Of a DNA stretch of 64,000 bases, positions 24,393 to 33,197 are shown one piece after another. The position numbers and the translations under genes were made by a program. The stretch comes from Schaalia sp. ORNL0103 (GTDB taxonomy: Bacteria > Actinomycetota > Actinomycetes > Actinomycetales > Actinomycetaceae): contig NZ_JAHXSA010000001.1 of NCBI RefSeq assembly GCF_019429565.1, positions 248,001 to 312,000 on the forward strand, given 5' to 3'. The first letter of the stretch is position 1, and each line of letters opens with the position of its first letter. A model generated the notes under the pieces. That model did no database searches. It had not been told where the DNA came from and worked only from the letters and a program-made list of their open reading frames with translations.

Positions 24393-25370
24393 TCACGCCT
24401 GGGAGCTCGTGACCTTCTCCGTTCGCTTGGGAAGCAGGTCACCCCAGTTGGAGGTGGCCGCCAGGACCGTGCCCACGAGGATCACGATGCAGCAGATGAC
24501 CTGCGTGAGCGTCGGAATCGTGTGCGGGGGGAACGCCAGGGCGAAGATGATCGCCCACGCCGAGTAGGAAATGTTCAGGGCCATGCCGCGCGAGGCGCCG
24601 ATCGCCGACAAAGCCTTGTAGTAGAAGAGGTACGAGGCCGTGCCCGCCAGGCCGGCCAGGGCCACCACGCCCGCGGACAGGTGGGCCAGCGAGTGGAGCG
24701 TGAAGCCAAAGACGCCGGCGATGGGCGCAACGATGAACAGGTACACGGCCGCCGAGGTCGTCTCGCGGATCTGGAGGGCCACCTCGTTATCCACGGCCTC
24801 GTCGCGCATGCCCCACGTGAGGATGACGGCCTCGGATCCCCAGCCGATCACGCACGCCAGCGCGCCGACGACGCCCAGGATCGCGTTGCCGCCCTCGATC
24901 GGCTCCGACGTCGCAGACCAGCCGGTCGCGACGATCGCGCCAAGCGCGACCAGGAGGGCCGCGATCTGGCGGGGCGCCATCCGCTCCTTCAAGAGAATGA
25001 AAGCCAGAAGGGTGCCCAGCGCCGGGTAGAACGTCGAAATAATCGCGGTGAGGCCGGGGCCGATGTTGTCGATCGCGATCAGGTAGCCGCTCATGCCGAT
25101 TGGGCCGCCCAGGAGCGCCGCCACGATCACCGACTTACCCGGGCGGGTGCGCAGCGCCTTCACGGTGTCCGTTAGGCGACCGCGCACACCCATGTAGACC
25201 AGCAGGATCAGCGCGCACGCGACGTCGTGCAGGACAGCCCCGGCGAGCGCTGACTGACCAAAGTCGAGGAACGGTGTCATGGCCAGCGCAATCGCCAGCA
25301 CTACCGTGTCGAGGCCCCACAGGGCACCCGAGAAGAAGCCGTAGCGCTTGCCTCCGTGCTGAGTTTTCAT
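24393..25370 (-). CDS. licB: EamA/DMT-family permease, LicB-like choline transporter
   Basis: The 325-residue protein has about ten membrane helices arranged as two EamA repeats, with GPGLTAIISTFYPALGTLLAFILLKERM closing the first half and SYSAWAIIFA in the second. LicB proteins of this fold import choline for the lic pathway. Its start overlaps the licCA stop by 4 nt (ATGA), so translation is coupled. The operon position between the LicC-LicA fusion and LicD is the main support for choline as substrate; the fold alone would allow many small molecules. Confidence 0.8.
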   Translation of the reverse strand: MKTQHGGKRYGFFSGALWGLDTVVLAIALAMTPFLDFGQSALAGAVLHDVACALILLVYMGVRGRLTDTVKALRTRPGKSVIVAALLGGPIGMSGYLIAIDNIGPGLTAIISTFYPALGTLLAFILLKERMAPRQIAALLVALGAIVATGWSATSEPIEGGNAILGVVGALACVIGWGSEAVILTWGMRDEAVDNEVALQIRETTSAAVYLFIVAPIAGVFGFTLHSLAHLSAGVVALAGLAGTASYLFYYKALSAIGASRGMALNISYSAWAIIFALAFPPHTIPTLTQVICCIVILVGTVLAATSNWGDLLPKRTEKVTSSQA

Positions 25371-27196
25371 GCCAGTTCACCTTCCGTCGAGATCTGAGTG
25401 CTTGAGGCTGCCTCGTAGGCTGCGAGCAGGGAATCGAGCGTGCGTGTCGCGTGCGAATAGTAGGTGTAGAGCCATTCGCCCACGTCGTCACCCTCGGCCT
25501 CCTTCACGAGGGCCCACACGTACCAGCACCAGCCGGCGAACACCTCGTAGGCGAAGAAGTGGCGCTCCTCGGCCTCGCTGGGCGCGTGACCCAGGTAGTA
25601 CTCGAGGGCGGCGGCCGCGCGCTCGCGGGTCATCTCCGGTGTGCACACGACCATCGTGCCGAAGTCGGCGGCCATGTCCGACATGCCCGCGTACTCCCAG
25701 TCGATGAGGCTGATCTTTCCGTCCTTGTCCACCAGGAAGTTCGGCGGGAAGAAGTCGTTGTGCGAGGGGACTTTATCGAAGCCGTCCGTGTCCGCGAAGG
25801 TCTTCAGCCGCAGGACCTTGTCGCGCAGCTCAAAGTATCCGGGCACGTCGATGGGACCAAAGGCCTTGAGGAGGCCCTCGTAGCGCAAGCCCTCGGTGAC
25901 AAAGTCGAAGGAGCGGTCCAGGATTCGACCGGAGGTGTGCAGCGCGCGGTCCATCTCCATGGCCGCCTTGAGCTCCTCGGGGCGGGTGACGTCCAGGTTG
26001 CGCACGTCGCGCACGAAGCGCGAGATCTTCCAGCCCGCCTCGGGGTCACCCGTGAGGAAGGTGTCGTCGATGCCGAGCTCGGCGGCCAGGCGCAGGCCAG
26101 CAAACTCCGCGCTGCGGTCCACGATCTTCTCCGTGCCGATGCCGGGGTGGCGGTAGACGTACTCGTCGTCTCCGACCGCGAAGTGGCACGACAGGTTCGT
26201 GATGCCCTGCTTGAGGGGGTAGAAGTCGCGGATGTCGGCCTGTGTGCAGCCCAGTGTGTCGACGATGTGGTCGAATACCTCGGAGTCCACGTTCTCCATG
26301 AACAGGGGGTCGAAGCTGCGCAGCTCGTCGACCGAGTCGAACTCGTGGATGACACCGTCCGGGTAGCGGCGGATCACCATGTCGAACGACTTGATGTGGT
26401 CGAGGTAGATGGACTCCCACAGCTTCGACACCGTTTCGGGCAGGTGATAGACCTGTTCGAGGATCTCGCGGAACTTCGCGGAGAAGACGCGGTCGAAGTA
26501 GACGTGGCCGAGCATGACCCACGCGTCGGCTCCGCCCACGGTTGCGCCCGTGATGCGGTCGCCCGGACCGGTCTTGATGCACCACTCGTCGGTGGGGCCC
26601 TCGACGTAGTTCGCCGAGTAGTAGGCCTTGTAGACGTAGGGCTCGAAGGGGTTCGTGGTGAAGTAATCGTCCGAGGAGCACACGTAGGTGTTGTCCAGGC
26701 GGTCCTTCACGAGCCAGAGGGACCCGTTGTTGTTGCGCGTGGAGTACTCGCGGTTGACGACGATGTCGACGCCGTACTTGTCGGCCAGGTAGAAGAAGTA
26801 TTCCTTCTTGTAGCCCACGACCAGCGCGATGTTCGTGATGCCGGCTTCGTGGAGCTGGCGGATCTGACGCTCGACGAGGATCTCTCCGCGCACCTTGAGC
26901 GTGCCCTTGGGGCGCTCGTAGCTGATGGGAGCGAAGCGCGAGGACAGGCCCGCGGCCATGATGACGGCGCCCGTGACGCGGTAGGGCTCGAGGGCCTCGC
27001 GGCCCGCATCGGTGATCGCGCGCTCGTCGATGTAGCCGGCGGCCTCGCACTCGCGGGTGGCGGTGTTGACGCGCCCCAGGCTCATGCCGGTGGCCTCCGA
27101 CAGTGCCCGCTGCGTGAGGGGGGAGTCGGCCTTGGCCAGTGCGTTCAGGATGTTGAATTGGGGCTCGCTGAGCGTGCCGACGTTGGTCGTGGGCAT
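25367..27196 (-). CDS. licCA: wHTH-LicC-LicA fusion: CTP:phosphocholine cytidylyltransferase and choline kinase
   Basis: This 609-residue protein joins three parts. Residues about 9-70 form a MarR-like winged helix (LTQRALSEATGMSLGRVNTA). Residues 75-300 are a nucleotidyltransferase with GAVIMAAGLSSRFAPIS, PKGTL and a metal-binding SSDDYF (174-179). Residues about 320-595 are a choline-kinase/APH fold with the catalytic loop HNDFFPPNF (479-487) and LIDWEYAG (497-504). It should turn choline into phosphocholine and then CDP-choline in one polypeptide. It leads the lic operon and has its own promoter. The winged helix may let the enzyme act on its own operon, or may be only structural. Confidence 0.86.
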   Translation of the reverse strand: MPTTNVGTLSEPQFNILNALAKADSPLTQRALSEATGMSLGRVNTATRECEAAGYIDERAITDAGREALEPYRVTGAVIMAAGLSSRFAPISYERPKGTLKVRGEILVERQIRQLHEAGITNIALVVGYKKEYFFYLADKYGVDIVVNREYSTRNNNGSLWLVKDRLDNTYVCSSDDYFTTNPFEPYVYKAYYSANYVEGPTDEWCIKTGPGDRITGATVGGADAWVMLGHVYFDRVFSAKFREILEQVYHLPETVSKLWESIYLDHIKSFDMVIRRYPDGVIHEFDSVDELRSFDPLFMENVDSEVFDHIVDTLGCTQADIRDFYPLKQGITNLSCHFAVGDDEYVYRHPGIGTEKIVDRSAEFAGLRLAAELGIDDTFLTGDPEAGWKISRFVRDVRNLDVTRPEELKAAMEMDRALHTSGRILDRSFDFVTEGLRYEGLLKAFGPIDVPGYFELRDKVLRLKTFADTDGFDKVPSHNDFFPPNFLVDKDGKISLIDWEYAGMSDMAADFGTMVVCTPEMTRERAAAALEYYLGHAPSEAEERHFFAYEVFAGWCWYVWALVKEAEGDDVGEWLYTYYSHATRTLDSLLAAYEAASSTQISTEGELA

Positions 27197-27242
27197 GCGA
27201 TCACCTTTCGTTCATGGAAGCCACTTGGGCGCTACATGTTCG

Positions 27243-27271
27243 AGCATAGCACTGTTAGGTGGATTTGTGAA
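27243..27271 (-). promoter_or_regulatory. Promoter of the lic operon
   Basis: On the minus strand, a -35 TTCACA (27266-27271) and a -10 TATGCT (27243-27248) are 17 bp apart, about 47 nt before the licCA start. The six-gene lic run that follows shows no internal terminator. Confidence 0.7.
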
Positions 27272-27290
27272 CGGTTTGGGTGTGAAGTGT

Positions 27291-28844
27291 CTATCGACGA
27301 GGCTCGGGCGCCTTTTCGGGGGAGCGTTGCCACAGGAAAACGGCCAGGCCAATCGCAAGCGCGCCAGCGACAGTGCCAAGGATCCATACGGCCATCGGTC
27401 CGATCGGAGCCGTTGGCCACCACCACTCGTTCCCCGCGCTGAGGTTCCGCGTCGACAGGTCGATGGGGTAGCCGTGCTGTGTACGCCCGAACGCGTAGCG
27501 CTCGATGACGAGGTAGAGAGCCCGGGCGTTAGTGAGCGCCCATGTCGCCGCCACGAGCCCCGTGCCCACGCGCCCAGCGATGCTGGTGGGGAGTCGGAAT
27601 TCCTCGCTGCCCACGCGCCGCCCCTCATCGTTCGCACGTGCGGGGGAGGGAGCCAGGAGCATGAGCAGGAATACCGCAAAGAGCGGCAGCATGTAGCGCG
27701 GCTGGTAGGTGAGCACGTTGTTGAAGTGTCCGCGCAGGCCAATCACCACGGGAACGCCCGTGATTGCACCGGCCACCGTGATCGCCGACAGAGCCTTGCG
27801 CCAGGACGGTGAGCGCAGCGACCAGCACAGGACGGCGACGACCACGACGGAGGCGCCGTAGGACACGGTGCCCTGGTAGGACACGTCGTTCCACCCCGGT
27901 CCCAGCAGGTGTCCGACGAAGCCGCGCAGGTAGTTGGGGAGTGAGGACACGTTGAGCCACGCGATGTGTTTGAGAGAGTATTCCGCCAGTTCGTTACCCG
28001 AACCCAGGTGCGAGGCAGCCACGTTCGTGCGCGCCATGACCCAGATGCCCACGACGGAGGCGACGCATGCCAGGGTTGCCTCGGGAATGATGCGCCTGCT
28101 GAGCGGTACCGCGAAGGCCAGGGCGACAGTGACGACGAAGAGGAAGAAGGCGCTGTCGCCGCGGGACGTGCACGCCAAGACCGCGCCGGCCAGGGCACAG
28201 GCGATCAGACCTACCCGGCGTGGCCCCACCGAACGGGTGGCGGCCAGTAGCCCAGCAGCAAATGCAAACGTGCCCGTCATTGCCCACGACGACGGGTTCA
28301 TGCCGGCGACGAAATAGAAGCCCATCGGCAGCCACGCAACCGTCACGGCGACGCTGATCGCGCGCTTCAGACCCGAATCAGCCAGTGCAATGATCGCGCC
28401 GATCAGGCCGATCGCCAGCAGCGTGTTCACGGTGCGCAATGCCAACACCGCGTGGCTCGTCGAGCGCTGCACGAACAGGTGAGCGAACTGGTAGTAACCC
28501 CAGGGGTAGTTGCCGTCGTCCCAGCGCAGGGTCGGCGCCAGCTCCTCGTCCGATGCGTTGAGGGCGCACAGAGCGGAATTGTCATGGTCGAAGGCGTAGC
28601 AGGTGACGTACTCCTTGGCCAGCGACTGTGGCACCATGACGGCCTTCTCGCCGTCCTTGGTGGAAATCTGGCAGCCCGTCTTGTCCACCGGGGGAGGGCA
28701 CCACATCGAACCGACGTGGAAGTCCTCGTCCGGGGAGGAGCCGACCGGGGACGCCACGACCCACGCCAGCGACGCCGCAACCACCGCGGCAACGAGGATG
28801 AGCACCGCGACGAGCGTACGGCGCTGCGGGGTGGACGTGGACAT
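27291..28844 (-). CDS. DUF2142 membrane protein, GT-C-like (first paralogue)
   Basis: This 517-residue protein has an N-terminal helix followed by a conserved outside segment (SSPDEDFHVGSMWCPPP and YPWGYYQFAHLF), and then about 10 further helices. DUF2142 proteins are found in cell-wall glycan clusters and are thought to resemble polyprenyl-phosphate-sugar-dependent GT-C glycosyltransferases; activity is not shown. The D-E-D after the first helix fits the acidic motif expected there. The ATG follows GAAGGAGG by 7 nt. A paralogue of exactly the same length lies at 42789-44342. Confidence 0.78.
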   Translation of the reverse strand: MSTSTPQRRTLVAVLILVAAVVAASLAWVVASPVGSSPDEDFHVGSMWCPPPVDKTGCQISTKDGEKAVMVPQSLAKEYVTCYAFDHDNSALCALNASDEELAPTLRWDDGNYPWGYYQFAHLFVQRSTSHAVLALRTVNTLLAIGLIGAIIALADSGLKRAISVAVTVAWLPMGFYFVAGMNPSSWAMTGTFAFAAGLLAATRSVGPRRVGLIACALAGAVLACTSRGDSAFFLFVVTVALAFAVPLSRRIIPEATLACVASVVGIWVMARTNVAASHLGSGNELAEYSLKHIAWLNVSSLPNYLRGFVGHLLGPGWNDVSYQGTVSYGASVVVVAVLCWSLRSPSWRKALSAITVAGAITGVPVVIGLRGHFNNVLTYQPRYMLPLFAVFLLMLLAPSPARANDEGRRVGSEEFRLPTSIAGRVGTGLVAATWALTNARALYLVIERYAFGRTQHGYPIDLSTRNLSAGNEWWWPTAPIGPMAVWILGTVAGALAIGLAVFLWQRSPEKAPEPRR

Positions 28845-28872
28845 GCGGCGGCCTCCTTCGGGCGCGGTCGAC

Positions 28873-30036
28873 TCAGGAATGGGCGGCGGCGCGGAATGCC
28901 TCGATGTGGACGGAAGCGGCGCGGGCCCACGTGAACTCGTCGGCGCGCGGAATCGCCGCCGCGCCCAGCGCCGCGCGGCGAGCAGGGTCATCCAGTAGCT
29001 CGGTGAGAGCGGAAGCAATCGAATCTGGGTCGATATCGCAGTAGGCGACGGCGTCGCCGCCAACCTCCGGCAGAGAAGTCAGTCGGGTCGTCAGCGTTGC
29101 TGCGCCGCAGCTCATCGCCTCCAGGACCGGTAGTCCGAAGCCCTCCGCGATCGAGGGGTAGGCCAAAATGACGCAGCCCGAGAGGAAACCGGGCAGGTCC
29201 TCGAGGGGCAGGTAGCCGGGGCGCAGGACCGTCAGGTGCTCGGGCACCGAGGCCAGAGCCGGGTCGATGTCCTCGTCCCACCCCTTGCCACCGGCCAGCA
29301 CGAGGGCCGGCGGATTCGGGCGGTCCGAGACGGCCTTCACCCAGCCGCGCACCAGGTTCGGCACGTTCTTGCGGGGCTCCAGCGTGCCCAGGAAGCCGAT
29401 GTAGTCGCGGCCCTCCAGACCCAGGGACGCCTTGACGCGCTCGCGCTCGGCGTCGGAGACAGGGTGGAAGATCGAACGATCCACGCCGTGGTAGGCGACG
29501 TAGAACTGCGAGGGGTCTCCGCCCGCGTACTTGATGGTCTCGTCGCGCGTTGCCAGAGAGGGCACCACGAGGGCGTCCGCGCGGCGGATCGCGCGACGAA
29601 TCGCCGCCGTGAAGAAGCGCTGCTTGAGGCGCGAGTGGGCCTGCGGGTGCGAGAAGAACGTCGCGTCGTGCAGCGTGATGACGACGGGCACGCCCGGGAA
29701 CTGCGGAGATGTGTAGTGCGGGGAGTGCAGGACGTCGGGACGGACCCTACGGATCAGCTTGGGAAGGCCCGTCTGCTCCCACGCCATGCGCGCGGGACGG
29801 GACTCGAAACGCTGCGAAATCGGGATAATGCGGGCCGAAGGCAGGCGTGTCGCGAAGTGCTCGGCGTCGCGCTCCTGGACCGCCATCGTCAGGTCCACGC
29901 CCTGCTCGACCAGCTCGGGCACCAGATCGTCCACGTAGCGGCCGACGCCGCCCAGGTCTGCGGGGATCGCGGTCCCATCCAGCAGGACGCGGATCGGATG
30001 CGAGTGAGAAACGAAGTGGGCCACGATCATCCCCAT
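28873..30036 (-). CDS. Glycosyltransferase family 4
   Basis: A 387-residue GT-B enzyme: RVLLDGTAIPADLGGVGRYV near the N-terminus, DVLHSPHYTSPQFPGVPVVI, then YIGFLGTLEPRKNVPNLV and the motif YPSIAEGFGLPVLEAMSCG with the donor-binding glutamates. It resembles mannosyl- and rhamnosyl-transferases of the WbaZ/MtfB kind. The start is uncertain between ATGs at 30036 and 30030; neither has a good ribosome site. It ends 28 bp before the DUF2142 gene and diverges from a related GT4 at 30136. Confidence 0.86.
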   Translation of the reverse strand: MGMIVAHFVSHSHPIRVLLDGTAIPADLGGVGRYVDDLVPELVEQGVDLTMAVQERDAEHFATRLPSARIIPISQRFESRPARMAWEQTGLPKLIRRVRPDVLHSPHYTSPQFPGVPVVITLHDATFFSHPQAHSRLKQRFFTAAIRRAIRRADALVVPSLATRDETIKYAGGDPSQFYVAYHGVDRSIFHPVSDAERERVKASLGLEGRDYIGFLGTLEPRKNVPNLVRGWVKAVSDRPNPPALVLAGGKGWDEDIDPALASVPEHLTVLRPGYLPLEDLPGFLSGCVILAYPSIAEGFGLPVLEAMSCGAATLTTRLTSLPEVGGDAVAYCDIDPDSIASALTELLDDPARRAALGAAAIPRADEFTWARAASVHIEAFRAAAHS

Positions 30037-30123
30037 TGGGTCGGGAGCAACAACTATTCCCCTTATCGTATGCCATTTTGCGCTCGCGGATACTTTTGTT
30101 ACCGCCCCCGCGCGCCCGTGAAC

Positions 30124-30129
30124 TACCCT
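30124..30129 (+). promoter_or_regulatory. TANNNT element at a probable leaderless start
   Basis: TACCCT ends 6 nt before the ATG at 30136, and no Shine-Dalgarno is present. This is the position expected when transcription starts at the start codon itself. Confidence 0.5.
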
Positions 30130-30135
30130 GGATGT

Positions 30136-31251
30136 ATGAGCGTCAACGTTGGAATGGTCGTCGAGCAAATGTGGCAGCCGGTGCCCGGAGGATCGGGCCG
30201 GTACATCGTCGAGGTCGCCGCTCGCCTGGCAGACCAGGGCGTGCGTGCTATCGGTATCGCCGCACGGCGCGGCGCGGGCGAGCCCACGCCGAACGAGGTG
30301 GGCCTGACCATCCCCGTGCTCAACTCGGCGCTGCCTCGCCGCGCCCTGTACGCCGCCTGGGATCGGCTGGGCACCCCCAGCGTCGACCGGATGCTCGGCG
30401 TCGGATCGGGCGGCGGAGCGGATGTCGTGCACGCGACCACGTGGGCGATCCCGCCGACCTCGCGCCCCCTGGCTGTCACAGTCCACGACGTCGCGTTCCT
30501 GCGCGACCCCGACCACTTCACGGCCCACGGCTCCGCGTACTTCCACCGCGCCCTCGAGATCACCAGGAAGCGCGCCGATGCCATCATCGTTCCGTCCCAG
30601 GCCACCGCCGACGACTGTATCGAAGCGGGCTTGGACGCCTCACGCATCACCGTCATCCCGCACGGCCTGAGCCACACTCCCGTCACCGACGCGCAGGTGG
30701 AGGAGTTCCGCTCCCGCCACGGACTCGAACGCCCCTACATCCTGTGGGTCGGCACCCGCGAGCCCCGCAAGAACCTGCCCACCCTGCTTGCGGCCTACGA
30801 GCAGATGCGTGGCACCGACCTCGACCTCGTCCTCGTGGGGCCCGCCGGATGGGGAAGCGACCCCACCGACGCGCCGCTTCCTGCCGGGCGCGTTCACGTC
30901 CTCGGACGCCTCGACGACACCGACCTGGCCTGCGCGTATGCGGGCGCCCGAGTCTTCACCTTCCCCTCGATCTGGGAGGGCTTCGGCCTGCCTGTCCTCG
31001 AGGCCATGGCGCACGGAACGCCCGTCGTGACCAGCGTGGACACCTGCATGGCGGAGATTACGGGCAGCGACGCCGGTCTCCTCGTGCCGGCCACCGACGC
31101 CTCGGCCCTGGCCGAGGCCCTCGAGGCTGCCGCCGGAAGCGAGCACGACCGGCTCGCCGCCGCCGGTATCGAGCGCGCCCACGACTACACGTGGGAGGCC
31201 TCCGCCGCCGCTCACGCCGCCATCTACGCGTCCCTGGCGGGTGACCGATGA
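30136..31251 (+). CDS. Glycosyltransferase family 4
   Basis: A 371-residue GT-B enzyme with GMVVEQMWQPVPGGSGRYIV at the N-terminus, VTVHDVAFLRDPDHF, ILWVGTREPRKNLPTLL and the EX7E-type motif FPSIWEGFGLPVLEAMAHG. It is related to the divergent GT4 at 28873-30036 and may add a neighbouring sugar of the same glycan. The stop overlaps the next gene (ATGA), so the two are translated together. The longer open frame upstream of the chosen ATG is antisense to the other GT4 and not used. Confidence 0.88.
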   Translation: MSVNVGMVVEQMWQPVPGGSGRYIVEVAARLADQGVRAIGIAARRGAGEPTPNEVGLTIPVLNSALPRRALYAAWDRLGTPSVDRMLGVGSGGGADVVHATTWAIPPTSRPLAVTVHDVAFLRDPDHFTAHGSAYFHRALEITRKRADAIIVPSQATADDCIEAGLDASRITVIPHGLSHTPVTDAQVEEFRSRHGLERPYILWVGTREPRKNLPTLLAAYEQMRGTDLDLVLVGPAGWGSDPTDAPLPAGRVHVLGRLDDTDLACAYAGARVFTFPSIWEGFGLPVLEAMAHGTPVVTSVDTCMAEITGSDAGLLVPATDASALAEALEAAAGSEHDRLAAAGIERAHDYTWEASAAAHAAIYASLAGDR

Positions 31252-32240
31252 GGGCGCGCAGCTGCAGGGTCATCCTCGTCAACTGGAAGAACGCGCCGCT
31301 CACCCTGCGCGCCGCCCACTCGATCGCCCCGCAGATGGGACAGGGGGACCACCTCGTCATCGTCGACAATGGATCCGACGACGACTCGCTCATCGTCCTG
31401 CGCAAGGGGCTCGACGAGCTGCGCGGCGCCGCCGATCCCGCGCGCGTCTCCCTCGTCAACGCCGGGACGAACGACGGCTTCGGCGCCGGTGTCATGGCAG
31501 GAGCGGCCGGCCTGAGCGAGGATGCCGTCGTCCTGCTTAACAACGACGCGACCGTGCGCGACGGATTCCTCGATGCGCTCCTGGAGCCCCTGGGCGAGGC
31601 CGTGGGCGCCACGACCGCGCTCATCCTCCTGACCGGCACCTGGCGTCCCTCCACCCCCTCCGACACGGAGTTCCTCGTTGCGCGCGACGGCAGCCGCTGG
31701 ACGCGCGTCGCCGACGGAGATAGCGGCGGGCAGGTTCTCATCAACTCCACCGGCAACGAGGTCGATCACGCCGGCAACGGCTATGACCGTTCCTGGCTGG
31801 ACCCCGCCAACTCCCCGCTGCCTGCCCCCGAGGTCTTCGGCCTGTGCGGCGGCGCATGTGCGATCGACGCCGACGCGTGGCGAGCTGTCGGGGGAGTGCG
31901 CACCGACCTGTTCATGTACTACGAGGACACCGACCTGTCCTACAAGCTGCGCGAGGCCGGGTACGAGGTGCGCTTCGTCGCCGGCGCCGTCGTCGACCAT
32001 GAGCACGCGGCCTCCTCGGGCACGTCCTCGCCCATGTTCCTGCGGGTCAACGCGCGCAACCGCATCATCGTCGCCGCCCAGCACGCCCCCTGGGGCGTTG
32101 TCGCGCGCGCCATCGCCCGCTCGATTGCTCGGGCGGTGCGCTCGGGCGGACGGGGACCGGTGGCCCGCGGAGTCCTCCAGGGGCTCCTCGCTCTGCCTCG
32201 CGCGCTGCGCCACCGCACCGCGCTGCGTCCCCGACGATAG
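31248..32240 (+). CDS. Glycosyltransferase family 2
   Basis: A 330-residue GT-A enzyme: VILVNWKNAPLTLRAAHSI, VIVDNGSDDDS for nucleotide binding, VVLLNNDATV as the DXD-like metal site, and LFMYYEDTDLSYKLREAGY with the ED of the catalytic base region. This is the rhamnosyltransferase-like subgroup (WbbL/RfbF). It overlaps the upstream GT4 gene by 4 nt and is followed by a hairpin. Confidence 0.87.
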   Translation: MRARSCRVILVNWKNAPLTLRAAHSIAPQMGQGDHLVIVDNGSDDDSLIVLRKGLDELRGAADPARVSLVNAGTNDGFGAGVMAGAAGLSEDAVVLLNNDATVRDGFLDALLEPLGEAVGATTALILLTGTWRPSTPSDTEFLVARDGSRWTRVADGDSGGQVLINSTGNEVDHAGNGYDRSWLDPANSPLPAPEVFGLCGGACAIDADAWRAVGGVRTDLFMYYEDTDLSYKLREAGYEVRFVAGAVVDHEHAASSGTSSPMFLRVNARNRIIVAAQHAPWGVVARAIARSIARAVRSGGRGPVARGVLQGLLALPRALRHRTALRPRR

Positions 32241-32247
32241 GGGAGTC

Positions 32248-32265
32248 GGCCTCGTGGACGAGGCC
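32248..32265 (+). terminator. Hairpin after the GT4-GT2 pair
   Basis: GGCCTCG and CGAGGCC form a perfect 7-bp stem with a 4-nt loop, 7 nt after the stop. It is short and lacks a T run, so termination may be partial. Confidence 0.45.
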
Positions 32266-32328
32266 GGGGCCTGCGGGTGCGTCACGGCACACAACGCGGG
32301 GCGGAGCTGCGTAGCGCCTACGCCTTGA

Positions 32329-32334
32329 TAGACT
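32329..32334 (+). promoter_or_regulatory. TANNNT element at a probable leaderless start
   Basis: TAGACT lies 7 nt before the ATG at 32342, and the sequence between has no ribosome binding site. Transcription probably begins at or next to the start codon. Confidence 0.6.
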
Positions 32335-32341
32335 GGCTGAC

Positions 32342-33193
32342 ATGGTGAAGACTGTCCTCGTTACCGGAGCCGGTGGCTACATTGGCCGCCACATTGTTCA
32401 CGCCCTGCTGGAGCGCGGCCTCGACGTCAGTGTCGTGGACTTCCGCCTCGACGGTGTCGACGAGCGCGCGCGCCGCATCGACACCCAGATTTTCAGCGGT
32501 GACGCTGATATTTACGACCAGCTCGGACGCCCGGACGTGGTCCTGCACCTCGCCTGGCGCGATGGCTTCGTGCATAACTCGCCGGCCCACATCGAGGACC
32601 TGCCCGCGCACTACCGCTTCATCGAGAACCTCCTCGAGGGTGGATGCACCCACCTGGCCGTCATGGGTTCCATGCACGAGGTCGGCTACTGGGAAGGCGC
32701 CATCGACGAGAACTCCGCGTGCAACCCCGCCTCCCTGTATGGCATCTCCAAGAACGCGCTGCGGCAGATCACGGAGCTTCTGACCACCAAGCACGGCGCG
32801 ACCATGCAGTGGCTGCGCGGCTACTACATCGTCGGAGACGACGCGCACGGCTCCTCGATCTTCTCCAAGCTCCTGGCCGCCGCCCAGGAAGGCAAGAAGA
32901 CCTTCCCCTTCACCACGGGCAAGAACCTCTACGACTTCATCTCCATCCAGGGCCTGGCCTACCAGATCGCCGCCGCCGTCTCCCAGGACGACGTCAACGG
33001 CATCATCAACATCTGCAGCGGTGAGCCCATGAGCCTCGCCGACCGTGTCGAAGCCTACATCCGCGAGAACGACCTGGACATCACCCTCGAATACGGGGCA
33101 TTCCCAGATCGTCCCTACGACTCGCCCGGCGTGTGGGGCGACGCCACGAAGATCCGCCAGATCCTGGCAGCCGTCGACGGGGCGGGGGAGTAA
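32342..33193 (+). CDS. NAD-dependent epimerase/dehydratase (extended SDR)
   Basis: A 283-residue short-chain dehydrogenase of the extended type with TGAGGYIG (8-15) for NAD binding, VVLHLAWRDG, and SLYGISKNALRQ carrying the YxxxK catalytic pair. It should alter a nucleotide-sugar for the glycan made by this cluster, for example by 4-epimerisation or 4-reduction. The exact substrate cannot be told. The next gene follows after 4 nt, so it opens a probable operon running to 39804. Confidence 0.83.
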   Translation: MVKTVLVTGAGGYIGRHIVHALLERGLDVSVVDFRLDGVDERARRIDTQIFSGDADIYDQLGRPDVVLHLAWRDGFVHNSPAHIEDLPAHYRFIENLLEGGCTHLAVMGSMHEVGYWEGAIDENSACNPASLYGISKNALRQITELLTTKHGATMQWLRGYYIVGDDAHGSSIFSKLLAAAQEGKKTFPFTTGKNLYDFISIQGLAYQIAAAVSQDDVNGIINICSGEPMSLADRVEAYIRENDLDITLEYGAFPDRPYDSPGVWGDATKIRQILAAVDGAGE

Positions 33194-33197
33194 GGCC

